Assembly: GCF_021277265.1 (NCBI RefSeq)
Contig: NZ_JAJSOH010000001.1
Location: 310,001 to 374,000, forward strand
Direction: 5' to 3'
Source: Kineosporia rhizophila
Lineage (GTDB): Bacteria > Actinomycetota > Actinomycetes > Actinomycetales > Kineosporiaceae
DNA length: 64,000 nt
Part shown: in pieces, positions 41,880 to 50,429 of the stretch
Position numbering within the stretch: position 1 is the first letter of the stretch
How the letters are laid out: every line of letters begins with the position of its first letter
Made by a program: the position numbers and the translations under genes
The notes under the pieces: model-generated
The model's database searches: none
Told to the model about the DNA's origin: nothing
What the model saw: the letters and a program-made list of their open reading frames with translations, nothing else

Positions 41880-42634
41880 TGCAGATCACCGGCACCGCCG
41901 CCGTCGTCACCGGCGCCGCCTCCGGCCTGGGCAACGCCACCGCTGCGGCACTGGCCGCCAACGGCGCCCGGGTCTACGGTCTCGACCTGCCCTCGGCGGT
42001 GGAGAAGGCACCCGAGATCGACGGGGTCACCTACCTGGAGGTGGACGTCACCGCCCCGGACGAGGTGGAGGCGGCCGTTGCCCGGGCCGCGGCCGGAGAA
42101 CCCCTGCGCACCGTCGTGAACTGCGCCGGAATTGGTTCTGCGGCACGGATTCTGGGTAAGAAGGGTCGTCACGACATTGCCCTCTACACCAAGGTGGTGC
42201 AGGTCAATCTGATCGGCACGTTCACCGTGCTCACCTACGCGGCCGAGCAGATCGCCCGGACCGAACCGGACGCCGGTGGCCAGCGTGGGGTCATCATCAA
42301 CACCGCCTCGGTGGCCGCGTTCGAGGGCCAGGTCGGTCAGGCGGCGTACTCGTCCTCGAAGGGCGGCGTGGTCGGCCTGTGCCTGCCTGCGGCCCGCGAC
42401 CTCGCGCAGTACGGGATCCGGGTGAACACCATCGCCCCGGGCACGATCGAGACCCCGATGCTGGCCGGGGTCACCGAGGAGTACCTCGAAGGTCTTTCCG
42501 CCGCGGTGCCTTTCCCGAAGCGGCTGGGCCGGCCCGACGAGTACGCCAAGCTGGCCCTGATGCTCGTCGACCACGACTACATCAACGGCGAGACGGTGCG
42601 CATGGACGGCGCGATCCGGATGCCACCCCGCTGA
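41879..42634 (+). CDS. SDR family 3-hydroxyacyl-CoA dehydrogenase (HSD10-like)
   Basis: This 251-residue SDR has [20 protein letters not shown] for cofactor binding, NCAGI, the catalytic Ser in [10 protein letters not shown] and YSSSKGGV with Tyr and Lys. [13 protein letters not shown] and the [11 protein letters not shown] style are those of type 10 3-hydroxyacyl-CoA dehydrogenases, which act on short branched acyl-CoAs. Coupling to an acyl-CoA dehydrogenase supports this. A large inverted repeat (42653-42694) follows the stop. Confidence 0.9.
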   Translation: MQITGTAAVVTGAASGLGNATAAALAANGARVYGLDLPSAVEKAPEIDGVTYLEVDVTAPDEVEAAVARAAAGEPLRTVVNCAGIGSAARILGKKGRHDIALYTKVVQVNLIGTFTVLTYAAEQIARTEPDAGGQRGVIINTASVAAFEGQVGQAAYSSSKGGVVGLCLPAARDLAQYGIRVNTIAPGTIETPMLAGVTEEYLEGLSAAVPFPKRLGRPDEYAKLALMLVDHDYINGETVRMDGAIRMPPR

Positions 42635-42652
42635 GGTGACCGGCAGAACAAC

Positions 42653-42694
42653 GGTGCCCACAAACGTCTTCAATTTATGACGTTTGTGGTCACC
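42653..42694. terminator. Palindromic terminator-like element, copy B of a small repeat family
   Basis: GGTGCCCACAAACGTC (42653-42668) and GACGTTTGTGGTCACC (42679-42694) pair over 16 bp with one mismatch around a 10-nt AT-rich loop. It lies between two convergent genes. The arm is nearly identical to that at 23647-23681, but here the orientation of the arms is reversed. Confidence 0.65.
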
Positions 42695-42700
42695 AATGTT

Positions 42701-43309
42701 TCACTGCCCCTGGGCCTTCAGCATCTCGGCGAACGGGATCACTTCGGCGAAGGGATCTTTCGCTCCACCGGACGAGGTGGAGGCGCCACTCATCAGGGCC
42801 GCCAGCTGACGTCCGGCCCGCTCCACCCGGCCACCCAGCTCACCCTCACCTTCGGAGGCCCAGTCCTCGCTGGCCGCGTACACCGCCGTGGGCACCACCA
42901 CCGCCCGCAGGTAGCTGAACAGCGGCCGCAGAGCGTGTTCCAGCGCCAGCGAGTGCCGGGACGAGCCACCGGTCGCGCCGATCAGCACCGGCTTGCCCTC
43001 CAGCGCCTCGGGGTCGAGCACGTCGAAGAACGACTTGAACAACCCGCTGTAGGAGGCGCTGAAGATCGGGGTCACCGCGATCACCGCATCCGCCGCGGTG
43101 ACCGCGTCCACCGCGGCCCGCAGCGCCGGCGCGGGGAAGCCGGTGAGCAGGTTGTTGGTGATGTCGTGGGCCAGGTCGCGCAGTTCCAGCACGGTGACCT
43201 CGGGCACCTCGGCCAGCTCGCGCACCACGGCCGAGGACAGCTTGTCGGCCAGGAGGCGGGTGGACGAGGGCTGACTCAGCCCGGCGCTGATGACGACCAG
43301 CGAGGTCAT
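42701..43309 (-). CDS. NAD(P)H-dependent FMN reductase partnered with an LLM monooxygenase (CE1759-type)
   Basis: This is a 202-residue flavodoxin-fold FMN reductase. VVISAGLSQPSSTRLLADKL is the phosphate-binding loop, and VTPIFSASYSGLFKSFFDVL and GATGGSSRHSLAL are the flavin-contact segments of the LLM-partnered family. It begins 3 nt after the stop of the luciferase-like enzyme gene, which it should supply with reduced FMN. Confidence 0.9.
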   Translation of the reverse strand: MTSLVVISAGLSQPSSTRLLADKLSSAVVRELAEVPEVTVLELRDLAHDITNNLLTGFPAPALRAAVDAVTAADAVIAVTPIFSASYSGLFKSFFDVLDPEALEGKPVLIGATGGSSRHSLALEHALRPLFSYLRAVVVPTAVYAASEDWASEGEGELGGRVERAGRQLAALMSGASTSSGGAKDPFAEVIPFAEMLKAQGQ

Positions 43310-43312
43310 GAC

Positions 43313-44413
43313 TTACTCCCCAACGGTTGCGAGCGACTGCTCGCGCTGCAGCGCAGCGAGGCGGTTGGCGTGGGTGGGCGCGTCCGGGGTGCCCGGGGCG
43401 CGACGGGCGGCGAACTCGGCCCGCAGGGTGGGCAGGATCTCTCCCAGCAGATCGAGCTGCTCGAGCACGGTCTTGAGCGGCAGGCCGGCGTGGTCGATCA
43501 GGAACAGCTGACGCTGGTAGTCGCCGACGTACTCGCGGAAGCTCAGCGTCCGCTCGATCACCTGCTGCGGGCTGCCGACGGTCAGCGGGGTCTGCGAGGT
43601 GAACTCCTCCATCGAGGGCCCGTGCCCGTAGACCGGCGCGTTGTCGAAGTAGGGACGGAACTCCTTCACCGCGTCCTGCGAGTTCCGGCGCATGAAGAAC
43701 TGCCCGCCCAGGCCGACGATCGCCTGCTCGGCGGTGCCGTGGCCGTAGTGCGCGAACCGCTGACGGTAGAACTGCACCATCCGGGTGGTGTGCTCCTTGG
43801 GCCAGAAGATGTGGTTGTGCAGGAAACCGTCACCGTAGTAGGCGGCCTGCTCGGCGATCTCCGGGCTGCGGATCGAGCCGTGCCAGACGAACGGCGGCAG
43901 GCCGTCGAGCGGGCGCGGGGTGGCGGTGAACCCCTTGAGCGGGCTGCGGAACTTGCCCTCCCAGTCCACCACCTCTTCGCGCCACAGCTTGTGCAGCAGC
44001 GAGTAGTTCTCCACCGCCAGCGGGATGCCCTGCCGGATGTCCTGGCCGAACCAGGGGTAGACCGGGCCGGTGTTGCCGCGCCCCATCACCAGGTCGACCC
44101 GGCCGTCGGCCAGGTGCTGCAGCATCGCGTAGTCCTCGGCGATCTTCACCGGGTCGTTCGTGGTGATCAGCGTGGTCGAGGTGCTCAGGATCAGCTTCTC
44201 GGTGGTGGCCGCGACGAAGCCGAGCATGGTGGTCGGTGACGAGGGCACGAACGGCGGGTTGTGGTGCTCGCCGGTGGCGAAGACGTCCAGCCCGACCTCT
44301 TCGGCCTTCTGGGCGATCCGCACCATGGCCTTGATCCGCTCGCGTTCGGTCGGCTCCTGGCCGGTGGTCGGGTCCGGCGTCACGTCGCCGACCGTGAAAA
44401 CTCCGAACTGCAT
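43313..44413 (-). CDS. LLM class flavin-dependent monooxygenase (CE1758-type)
   Basis: This 366-residue luciferase-like TIM-barrel enzyme begins MQFGVFTVGDVTPDPTTG and contains VFATGEHHNPPFVPSSPT, LSTSTTLITTNDPVKIAEDY and MGRGNTGPVYPWFG, the pattern of the FMN-dependent family always found with a dedicated reductase. It uses reduced FMN and O2; the substrate is unknown. ATG 44413 follows GGGAG. The two genes form a compact operon. Confidence 0.92.
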   Translation of the reverse strand: MQFGVFTVGDVTPDPTTGQEPTERERIKAMVRIAQKAEEVGLDVFATGEHHNPPFVPSSPTTMLGFVAATTEKLILSTSTTLITTNDPVKIAEDYAMLQHLADGRVDLVMGRGNTGPVYPWFGQDIRQGIPLAVENYSLLHKLWREEVVDWEGKFRSPLKGFTATPRPLDGLPPFVWHGSIRSPEIAEQAAYYGDGFLHNHIFWPKEHTTRMVQFYRQRFAHYGHGTAEQAIVGLGGQFFMRRNSQDAVKEFRPYFDNAPVYGHGPSMEEFTSQTPLTVGSPQQVIERTLSFREYVGDYQRQLFLIDHAGLPLKTVLEQLDLLGEILPTLRAEFAARRAPGTPDAPTHANRLAALQREQSLATVGE

Positions 44414-44623
44414 CACGAACTCCCTGCTCAGCTGGATGTCACCGGTGCTGGGGACATCCTCTCGAATAGATCGTTGCTTGAGCAACTACTTGCCCCCTCG
44501 GGTCATTCCCGCGGCACGCCCGGCGCGGGCCGGGCGCGTCGCGACGCCGGTGGGCTAGCGTCTTGCGCCGTGCCCGAAGCCGGTCCAGTCCGGACCCGGC
44601 AGATGGAACGGACGGAAGTACAG

Positions 44624-45346
44624 ATGGTGAACGAACGCGAAGTGCGGAACCCCGGCGCAGGCCGCAGCAGTTACCAGGACATGACCCAGTCAGGATCGGC
44701 TCCGGCAGTGCGGCCCGAGCTGCGGCCCGAACGCACCTGGACCGTCCGCCGCGCCCAGCTCGTGGACATTCCGGCCGTCTCCCGCATGCTGCGTTCCCCC
44801 TCGCTGGCCGACTGGCCGCTGCCGGGGGGCGTGTCCGACGACGACCTGACCACGGCCACCCGGCTGATGCTCACGCACGTCGGGCTGGAGCACGGTGAGT
44901 TCTGGGTGGCCGACGACGACGGCGAGGTCCGGGCCGCTGTGGTGATCTTCCCGCCCACCGTCCCGGCCGGGGGCTTCGGCACCCAGCACCGTCTGGAGGG
45001 TGCCCTGCGGCTGGAGCTGGGCCTGCTGCCGGGCCTGCCCGACCACACCGACATCACCGAGCTCGCGGCCCTGGCCGGTGCCCCGGACATGCACTGGCTG
45101 CTGATGCCGCTGCACGCCCCGGGCGACGAGGAGGTGCTGGGCGACCTGCTCGCCGCAGCGCTGCCGGTGGTCGACGAGACCGGCATGCCGGTGATGTGCC
45201 TGGAGCAGGGGGCGCCCGCCGGGCCGATCCGCGCGGCCGGGTTCGAGCCGCTGACCGTGCCGGTCGAGCTCGCGCTCACCGCTTCTCTGCGCTCGGGGGC
45301 CAGCGCCCCCGACGACGCCGGGTCGCTGCTCGCCGTCAGTCTCTGA
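44624..45346 (+). CDS. Probable GNAT-fold acetyltransferase-like protein
   Basis: This is a 240-residue protein with a disordered N-terminus, then WTVRRAQLVDIPAVSRMLRSP and GEFWVADDDGEVRAAVVIFPP, which follow the first strands and helices of GNAT proteins. The usual acetyl-CoA loop (Q/RxxGxG/A) is not obvious, so activity is doubtful. ATG 44624 follows GGAAG; ATG 44603 is an alternative seven codons upstream. It is a lone gene converging on the kinase-like gene. Confidence 0.65.
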   Translation: MVNEREVRNPGAGRSSYQDMTQSGSAPAVRPELRPERTWTVRRAQLVDIPAVSRMLRSPSLADWPLPGGVSDDDLTTATRLMLTHVGLEHGEFWVADDDGEVRAAVVIFPPTVPAGGFGTQHRLEGALRLELGLLPGLPDHTDITELAALAGAPDMHWLLMPLHAPGDEEVLGDLLAAALPVVDETGMPVMCLEQGAPAGPIRAAGFEPLTVPVELALTASLRSGASAPDDAGSLLAVSL

Positions 45347-45371
45347 CTGCTTCTCGATTTGAGGACGCGCT

Positions 45372-46115
45372 TCAGTCACCGATGACGCGGCGCCAGTCGG
45401 CGACCAGTTCCGGCACGCCCGGATAGCGCTGGTCGGGGTCGGGCTGGGTGGCCCGGGTGACGACGGCCCGTTGGGCCGGGCTGCCGCGCCAGCCCTGCGG
45501 CCCGTCCAGCAGGTGCTGGGCCACCCGGCCCAGCGCGTGCACGCTGGTGCGCTGGTCGATGAGCGAGCCGCGGGTGAACTCCTCCGGGGCCATGTAGCGG
45601 GTCGACCCGGGTAACCGGTCGGAGTCCAGCACGAACGGGCCCGGACGGTACTCGTCGAGATCGATCAGGCTGAGCCGGCCGTCGGTCTCGTCGTACAGCA
45701 GGCACCCGTCGTACAGGTCGCAGGTGACCCACCCGGCGGCGGCCACCGCGAGGTGGGCCTCCAGCACCTGCTCGACCGCCCGTTGAGCTCGCTCCGGCGG
45801 CCCCTGCTGCAGGCGGAGCAGGGCACGGCGATCGGAACCGGCGGTGGTGGCCCGGTTCAGCACCTCACCCTCACGCCACGGATAGACCAGGGTGCTGCCG
45901 TCCGTGCCGTCGAGGACAAGCTCTGGTCGCACGACGACCTCGTGCCGGACCACGGCGTGCAGTGCCGCCACCCGGGCGAGCCCGGCCTGGGCCCGCGGTT
46001 CGCGTGCGGTCTTGACGAACCAGCGCTGCCCCTCGTGCTCCACTCCCCACGACAGGCACCCGGAGTCCTGGGCGTCGAGGACCACGAAGGCCTCGGCGAT
46101 GTCCCAGGGACTCAT
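45372..46115 (-). CDS. Protein kinase-like protein with degenerate motifs
   Basis: This 247-residue protein has the outline of a Ser/Thr kinase: the beta-3 Lys35 in WFVKTA, a catalytic-loop-like VTCDLYDGCLLYD, LIDLDEY where DFG stands in true kinases, and the APEE motif in RYMAPEEF with a conserved C-lobe (DQRTSVHALGRVAQHLLDG). The Gly-rich loop is missing and HRD is not conserved. It may be a fast-diverged kinase or a pseudokinase. It has no membrane segment or extracellular sensor. It lies 9 nt from the epimerase gene on the same strand. Confidence 0.8.
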   Translation of the reverse strand: MSPWDIAEAFVVLDAQDSGCLSWGVEHEGQRWFVKTAREPRAQAGLARVAALHAVVRHEVVVRPELVLDGTDGSTLVYPWREGEVLNRATTAGSDRRALLRLQQGPPERAQRAVEQVLEAHLAVAAAGWVTCDLYDGCLLYDETDGRLSLIDLDEYRPGPFVLDSDRLPGSTRYMAPEEFTRGSLIDQRTSVHALGRVAQHLLDGPQGWRGSPAQRAVVTRATQPDPDQRYPGVPELVADWRRVIGD

Positions 46116-46124
46116 CGGATCAAC

Positions 46125-47009
46125 CTAGTGCCCGAAGTAGTGACCCTGCTCCAGATCGGCCAGCAGGCCCGGGTGCGCGGGGTTCCAGCCGAGCAGCTCA
46201 CGGGTGGCCCCGTTGGGCATGGTGAAGTCGATCCCGACGAACGGGAAGCCGGCGAAGTGCTCGGCCACCTGCTCCGACGGGATGCTGCGGACCGGCAGGC
46301 CGAGCTGTCGGCCGATCACCTCGGCGATGTCGCGCAGCCGCACACCGGCCTCGGTGGCCGCGTACAACTGGGTGCCTGCGGGTACCTCCTTCTCCAGGGC
46401 CAGCCGGTACAACGTGGCCACATCCCGGGTGTGCGCGGCCGGCCAGGTGTTCTCGCCCTCACCCGGATAACCGGAGACCCCGGTGCGACGGGCGATGCCG
46501 ATCAGCAGGGGGACGAACCCGGCCCGGTCGGCCTCGCTGTGGGTGACCGGGGGGATGGCGAAGGTCGCGGTGCGGATGTCCTGCCGGGCCAGGTCCGCGA
46601 TCAGCTGGGTGACCTCGTTGCGGGGGTTGGCCGCGATCGTGGCGTCGGCCTTCGGATCGCCGGTGCGCTGCATGCCGATCCCGAGCAGCGCCTTGCCGGT
46701 GCCGGCCAGGGCCTGCCCCAGCGCCTGCACCCGGGCCCGGTCGTTGGACACGGCCCCGGCGAAGTCGCCGGCCATCATCAGGTCGTTGTCGAAGGCCAGG
46801 TGGATCACCGCATCGGCGTCGGCCGCGGCCCCGGAGAGCCGGCCGAAGTCGTCGAGCGAACCGCGCCAGGCCAGGGCCCCCAGCTCACGAATCTTCTTCT
46901 CGGCCGCGCCGGAACGGGCCGAGCCCACCACCTCGTGCCCCGCCCCGACGAGTTCGGAGACAACTGCGGAGCCGATGTGCCCACTGGCCCCGGTGACGAA
47001 AACGCGCAT
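46125..47009 (-). CDS. NAD(P)-dependent epimerase/reductase-like (extended or atypical SDR)
   Basis: This 294-residue protein has the extended-SDR opening RVFVTGASGHIGSAVVSELVGAGH, a DAVIHLAFD segment and a short C-terminal lobe. A normal YxxxK is not evident (AANPRNEVTQLIADLA is in that area), which suggests an atypical SDR. It is divergent from a TetR gene with two matching palindromes in between, a typical repressor-target arrangement. The substrate is unknown. Confidence 0.88.
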   Translation of the reverse strand: MRVFVTGASGHIGSAVVSELVGAGHEVVGSARSGAAEKKIRELGALAWRGSLDDFGRLSGAAADADAVIHLAFDNDLMMAGDFAGAVSNDRARVQALGQALAGTGKALLGIGMQRTGDPKADATIAANPRNEVTQLIADLARQDIRTATFAIPPVTHSEADRAGFVPLLIGIARRTGVSGYPGEGENTWPAAHTRDVATLYRLALEKEVPAGTQLYAATEAGVRLRDIAEVIGRQLGLPVRSIPSEQVAEHFAGFPFVGIDFTMPNGATRELLGWNPAHPGLLADLEQGHYFGH

Positions 47010-47022
47010 TGCCGTCCTCCTT

Positions 47023-47041
47023 GATGTGACTGAGTAACATC
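47023..47041. promoter_or_regulatory. TetR operator 1
   Basis: GATGTGACTGAGTAACATC is a 19-bp near-perfect palindrome (core GTGAC-TGA-GTAAC). It lies 13 nt before the epimerase start codon, covering its expected promoter/leader region. Confidence 0.7.
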
Positions 47042-47058
47042 AAAGTAGCACCGGCAAC

Positions 47059-47071
47059 GTGACCGAGTCAC
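47059..47071. promoter_or_regulatory. TetR operator 2
   Basis: GTGAC-CGA-GTCAC is a perfect palindrome with the same core as operator 1. The centres are 33 bp apart, three helical turns. It lies 18 nt before the tetR start codon, consistent with autorepression. Confidence 0.7.
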
Positions 47072-47089
47072 ATCACCTAGGCTGTCGGC

Positions 47090-47668
47090 ATGGGCCGCTG
47101 GGAACCGAACACGCGTCTGAAGCTGATCGACGCCGCGGTGGAGCTCTTCGCCGCCAACGGCTACGAGGCCACCACCGTCGTGCAGATCGCCGCACAGGCC
47201 GGGGTCTCCAAAATGACGTTCTTCCGGCACTTCGCCGACAAGCGCGAGGTGCTGTTCGCCGGTCAGGCCGAGTTCGTGGAACTGTTGCGCGACAGCGTGT
47301 CCCGGGGCCCGAAGGGGGCCGGCGCGTTGGCGGTCGCTGCCGCGGCGGTCACTGAACTCGCGGCCGTCTTCCCGGTGGAGCGACAGGCACCGACAGCTCG
47401 ACTGAACGCCGTCGTCGCCTCCCACCCGGATCTGCGTGAGCGCTCCGCCTACAAGCGGGCTCTTCTGACCGCGGCTCTGGAAGGTGCCCTGCTGGAGCGA
47501 CAGGTGCCGGCGGCGACGGCGGGAGTGGCCGCTGATGTCGCAGTTCGTGCCCTGCACGATGCTTTCGACCGCTGGGCCGAGCCGGGGCAGAAGCGCTCTC
47601 TGCCCGAGCTCATCGGTCAGGCACTCGGGGAGCTGACCCAGGCCGCGACCGAACTCGTCGGCCACTAG
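47090..47668 (+). CDS. TetR family repressor
   Basis: This 192-residue TetR protein has the N-terminal helix-turn-helix RLKLIDAAVELFAANGYEATTVVQIAAQAGVSKMTFFRHFADKREVLF. The C-terminal ligand domain is helical. The divergent epimerase-like gene and the twin palindromes in between indicate that it represses that gene and itself. The YnfA gene follows 9 nt downstream and may share the transcript. Confidence 0.92.
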   Translation: MGRWEPNTRLKLIDAAVELFAANGYEATTVVQIAAQAGVSKMTFFRHFADKREVLFAGQAEFVELLRDSVSRGPKGAGALAVAAAAVTELAAVFPVERQAPTARLNAVVASHPDLRERSAYKRALLTAALEGALLERQVPAATAGVAADVAVRALHDAFDRWAEPGQKRSLPELIGQALGELTQAATELVGH

Positions 47669-47677
47669 GTTCACCCC

Positions 47678-48010
47678 GTGACCGTCACTCGCTCCCTCCT
47701 GCTCTTCGCCCTGGCCGCCGTCGCCGAGATCGGCGGGGCCTGGCTGGTCTGGCAGGGGCTGCGGGAGAACCGGGGCGTGCTCTGGGTGGGCGCCGGGGTG
47801 GTGGCGCTGGGCCTCTACGGCGTGGTCGCCACCCTGCAGCCGGACGCCGAGTTCGGCCGGATCCTGGCTGCCTACGGCGGGGTGTTCATCGCCGGTTCGC
47901 TGGCCTGGGGTGCCCTGGTGGACGGTTACCGCCCCGACCGGTTCGACCTGGTCGGGGCGGCGATCTGCCTGGTCGGGGTCGCGGTGATCATGTACGCCCC
48001 GCGAGCCTGA
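47678..48010 (+). CDS. YnfA family (UPF0060) membrane protein
   Basis: This 110-residue protein has four hydrophobic segments and the family pattern [55 protein letters not shown] and [20 protein letters not shown]. The fold resembles small multidrug resistance exporters; the function is unproven. The start is GTG at 47678. Confidence 0.92.
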   Translation: MTVTRSLLLFALAAVAEIGGAWLVWQGLRENRGVLWVGAGVVALGLYGVVATLQPDAEFGRILAAYGGVFIAGSLAWGALVDGYRPDRFDLVGAAICLVGVAVIMYAPRA

Positions 48011-48013
48011 GGT

Positions 48014-48964
48014 CTAGCTCAGCAGGGGGTCGGCGGCGGTCCGGAGTTCACCCAGAGGGGCCGGCGGGGGCAGAACCGGCTCGGTGGGCGGGGCGTCGGC
48101 CGGGCCGTCGCCGGTCGTGTCCTCGTGCTCCTCGCGGGCCAGGAAGGCCACCCCGGTGAGCACCATGACCAGGCCGACCAGCTCCAGGGTGAGCAGGGCC
48201 GGGTCGGAGCTGGGGGCCTCGTCGAACACCACGATGCCGAAGGTGACCGCGACCACCGGGTTGATCACGTTGAGCACCGGCAGCGAGTGCGACAGCGGGG
48301 CCCGGTTGTAGGCGTACTGGTTGCTCAGGAAGGCCGCCGCCCCCAGACCCGCCAGCGCGTAGATCGGCCAGGTGGTGAGCGCGTCCCAGACCCCGTCGGA
48401 CGAGGTGACCACCTTGATCATCGAGGCGATCATGCCGAACAGCAGGCCGCCGGCGATGCCCATCAGCAGCCCGGCCCGCTGCACCTCCACCCGGGTGGCC
48501 AGCCACCAGGTGAGCGCCGCGACCGTGCCGGCCACCGCGACGAACCACAGCGCCGAGCTCGCCGTGAAGTGCCCCGAGCTCTCGCTGCTGTGCGCCCCGA
48601 CCAGGAACACCGCGATGCCCGCAGCCACCAGCACGACCCACGACATCATCCGCGGCTCGGGCCAGCGGCGGTCCAGCACCGCGCGGAACACGAAGGCGAA
48701 CACCAGCCCGGTGACCACGATCGGCTGGACCACGGCCAGCGACCCCAGGGCCAGGGCGACCGAGTGCAGCACCAGCCCGGTCAGGCTGGCGACGATCCCG
48801 GCCAGCCACGTCGGCTGGCCGGCCAGGTGCCGCAGCAGCTGGAGGAGCCCGGAGAGACCGCCCGGCCCCTGCGGCGCCCGGGACGCGCTGTGGTGCATCA
48901 GGGCGGTCGACAACCCGAACGCCACGGCGTCCAGGAAGGCGACCCCGATGGCCAGCGTGTTCAC
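48014..48964 (-). CDS. DMT superfamily transporter (EamA/NIPA-like)
   Basis: This 316-residue protein has about nine or ten membrane segments and a Pro/Glu-rich cytoplasmic C-terminus. The pattern LHSVALALGSLAVVQPIVVTGLVFAF, then SHSLPVLNVINPVVAVTFGIVVFDEAP in the second half, is typical of drug/metabolite transporters, with some similarity to magnesium transporters of the NIPA type. The substrate is unknown. It sits 7 nt from the desaturase stop on the same strand and may be co-transcribed. Confidence 0.85.
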   Translation of the reverse strand: MNTLAIGVAFLDAVAFGLSTALMHHSASRAPQGPGGLSGLLQLLRHLAGQPTWLAGIVASLTGLVLHSVALALGSLAVVQPIVVTGLVFAFVFRAVLDRRWPEPRMMSWVVLVAAGIAVFLVGAHSSESSGHFTASSALWFVAVAGTVAALTWWLATRVEVQRAGLLMGIAGGLLFGMIASMIKVVTSSDGVWDALTTWPIYALAGLGAAAFLSNQYAYNRAPLSHSLPVLNVINPVVAVTFGIVVFDEAPSSDPALLTLELVGLVMVLTGVAFLAREEHEDTTGDGPADAPPTEPVLPPPAPLGELRTAADPLLS

Positions 48965-48971
48965 CGTTCGA

Positions 48972-50144
48972 TCACGTGCTTCTCACTGCTCTCTCACTAC
49001 TGGCCGCCGACCGGGGCCGGGGCACCGAGGCCGGACGGCCGGGCGTCGGGCCGGTCACCACGGGCGGGCCGCCGTCGGTCCGGCCCAGTTCTCTCAGTCT
49101 GCGGTAGTGGCTGATCGTGGCCGACGTCAGGGTCGGGTACTCGACCAGCGGCAGACCCGAGTCCCGCACCACCTTGGCCACCACGGTGGTGTGCAGCTCG
49201 GGCAGCTGGTGCCGCGGGGCCACCGGCTTGAGGTGGTGCGCCAGGTGGTGGGTCATGCCCCCGGTGAGCCAGCGCATCGGCAGGCTGCGGGTGCTGAACG
49301 AGGCGGTGGTGGCCACCAGGTGCCGCGACCAGTCGCGCGGGGCGGGCTGCTCGCTGGGCGCGTACAGACCCTCGTTGATGTGGCCGACCACCAGCACGAT
49401 CGCGGCCTGCACCGCGCTCAGGCTCATCGCCACCAGGAAGTACAGGGTGAACCGGCCCAGGCCCAGCAGGACCGCGTAGGGGCTGACCACCAGCGCCCAG
49501 AAGGACTTCTCGAAGAGCCACTGCCCCAGCCGCACCCGGAACGGTGGCACCTCGACGCCCGGGACGTTGCCCTTACGGACGTAGGTGAGCTGGCTGTGCA
49601 GCTCGCCCACCCAGACCAGCGCGTAGAGGAACCAGGCGTAGAGGTGCTGGTAGCGGTGGTGGGGCCGGCGCTCGACGCCCGGGTGCATCCGGATCGTGGT
49701 GTTCCGGGTGGCCTCGTCGAGCGGGTACACCTGCGAGGAGCGGTGGTGCACGCGGTGCTTCAGCGTCCAGTGCTGCACGAAGAAGCCCAGCGGGATCGCG
49801 GTCTGCACGGCCCAGACGTTCGGCCAGGTCCGGCGGGAGAACCGGCGGTGGCCGGCGTCGTGCAGGATGGTCAGGGTGCCGGTGGCGAAGGTCAGGCTCA
49901 GCGGCAGGGCGGCCAGCAGGAGCCAGGGCCAGCCCGGGTCCAGCACGGCCACGGTGAGCATCTGGGCGTGGATCAGCAGCCCGATCGCCGCCCAGTCCCG
50001 CCACGGTTCGCCTCGGTGCCGCTCGCTGCGCCGGGCGGTGAGCCGCCGGGTGACCCCCCGCAGGCGGTCGTCTCCCCCGGCCTCGCCCGGCCCCGGTTTC
50101 CCGCGGCCCGGGCGCAGCTCGAATCGCCACGTGTTGCTGGTCAT
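48972..50144 (-). CDS. Membrane fatty acid desaturase
   Basis: This 390-residue protein has the three histidine boxes of the di-iron membrane desaturases: ILHDAGHRRF, LKHRVHHRSS and MTHHLAHHLKP, with hydrophobic segments between the boxes. The enzyme would introduce double bonds into acyl chains using O2 and electrons from ferredoxin, which fits the nearby ferredoxin reductases. ATG 50144 gives the natural N-terminus. An iron box 119 nt upstream suggests iron-dependent control. The C-terminus has a Pro/Ser/Arg-rich tail. Confidence 0.88.
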   Translation of the reverse strand: MTSNTWRFELRPGRGKPGPGEAGGDDRLRGVTRRLTARRSERHRGEPWRDWAAIGLLIHAQMLTVAVLDPGWPWLLLAALPLSLTFATGTLTILHDAGHRRFSRRTWPNVWAVQTAIPLGFFVQHWTLKHRVHHRSSQVYPLDEATRNTTIRMHPGVERRPHHRYQHLYAWFLYALVWVGELHSQLTYVRKGNVPGVEVPPFRVRLGQWLFEKSFWALVVSPYAVLLGLGRFTLYFLVAMSLSAVQAAIVLVVGHINEGLYAPSEQPAPRDWSRHLVATTASFSTRSLPMRWLTGGMTHHLAHHLKPVAPRHQLPELHTTVVAKVVRDSGLPLVEYPTLTSATISHYRRLRELGRTDGGPPVVTGPTPGRPASVPRPRSAASSERAVRST

Positions 50145-50262
50145 GATCGCCTCACCGCCGGTCCGGCCTTCCGTCGTCGCTGCTCGCGAGTCCCCGGAGT
50201 TCCCCCACCCGGACCGCACGAACGCTGGGCTGACGCTGCCAGCCCGACACCATGGATCGGCC

Positions 50263-50281
50263 TCCGGTCAGGCTGACCTAA
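50263..50281 (-). promoter_or_regulatory. DtxR/IdeR-type iron box upstream of the desaturase
   Basis: The 19-mer matches the iron-box consensus at 15 of 19 positions (mismatches 2, 3, 7 and 13) and contains the core AGGCTGACCTAA seen in the fprA box. Its distance to the desaturase ATG (119 nt) is compatible with a promoter site. The other neighbour, glpK, ends toward this site, so the desaturase is the only candidate target. Confidence 0.55.
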
Positions 50282-50429
50282 CCCTAACCGGCCCCGATCG
50301 GGCCCCGGACTGCTTCGGATCGCCGGAACAGTACCAATTCCCGGAGCCCGGACCGCTCAGGGCCGCGCCCGGAGATGTCCTCGAGAATGCCGCTACGGGC
50401 GTAATGTTCACGCTCCCGGACGCTGCTCT

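Noticed and set aside
45345..45375. Possible further repeat-family relative around TTGAGGACGCGCTTCA between convergent genes
   Set aside because: Only about ten bases resemble the family and no stable stem forms.
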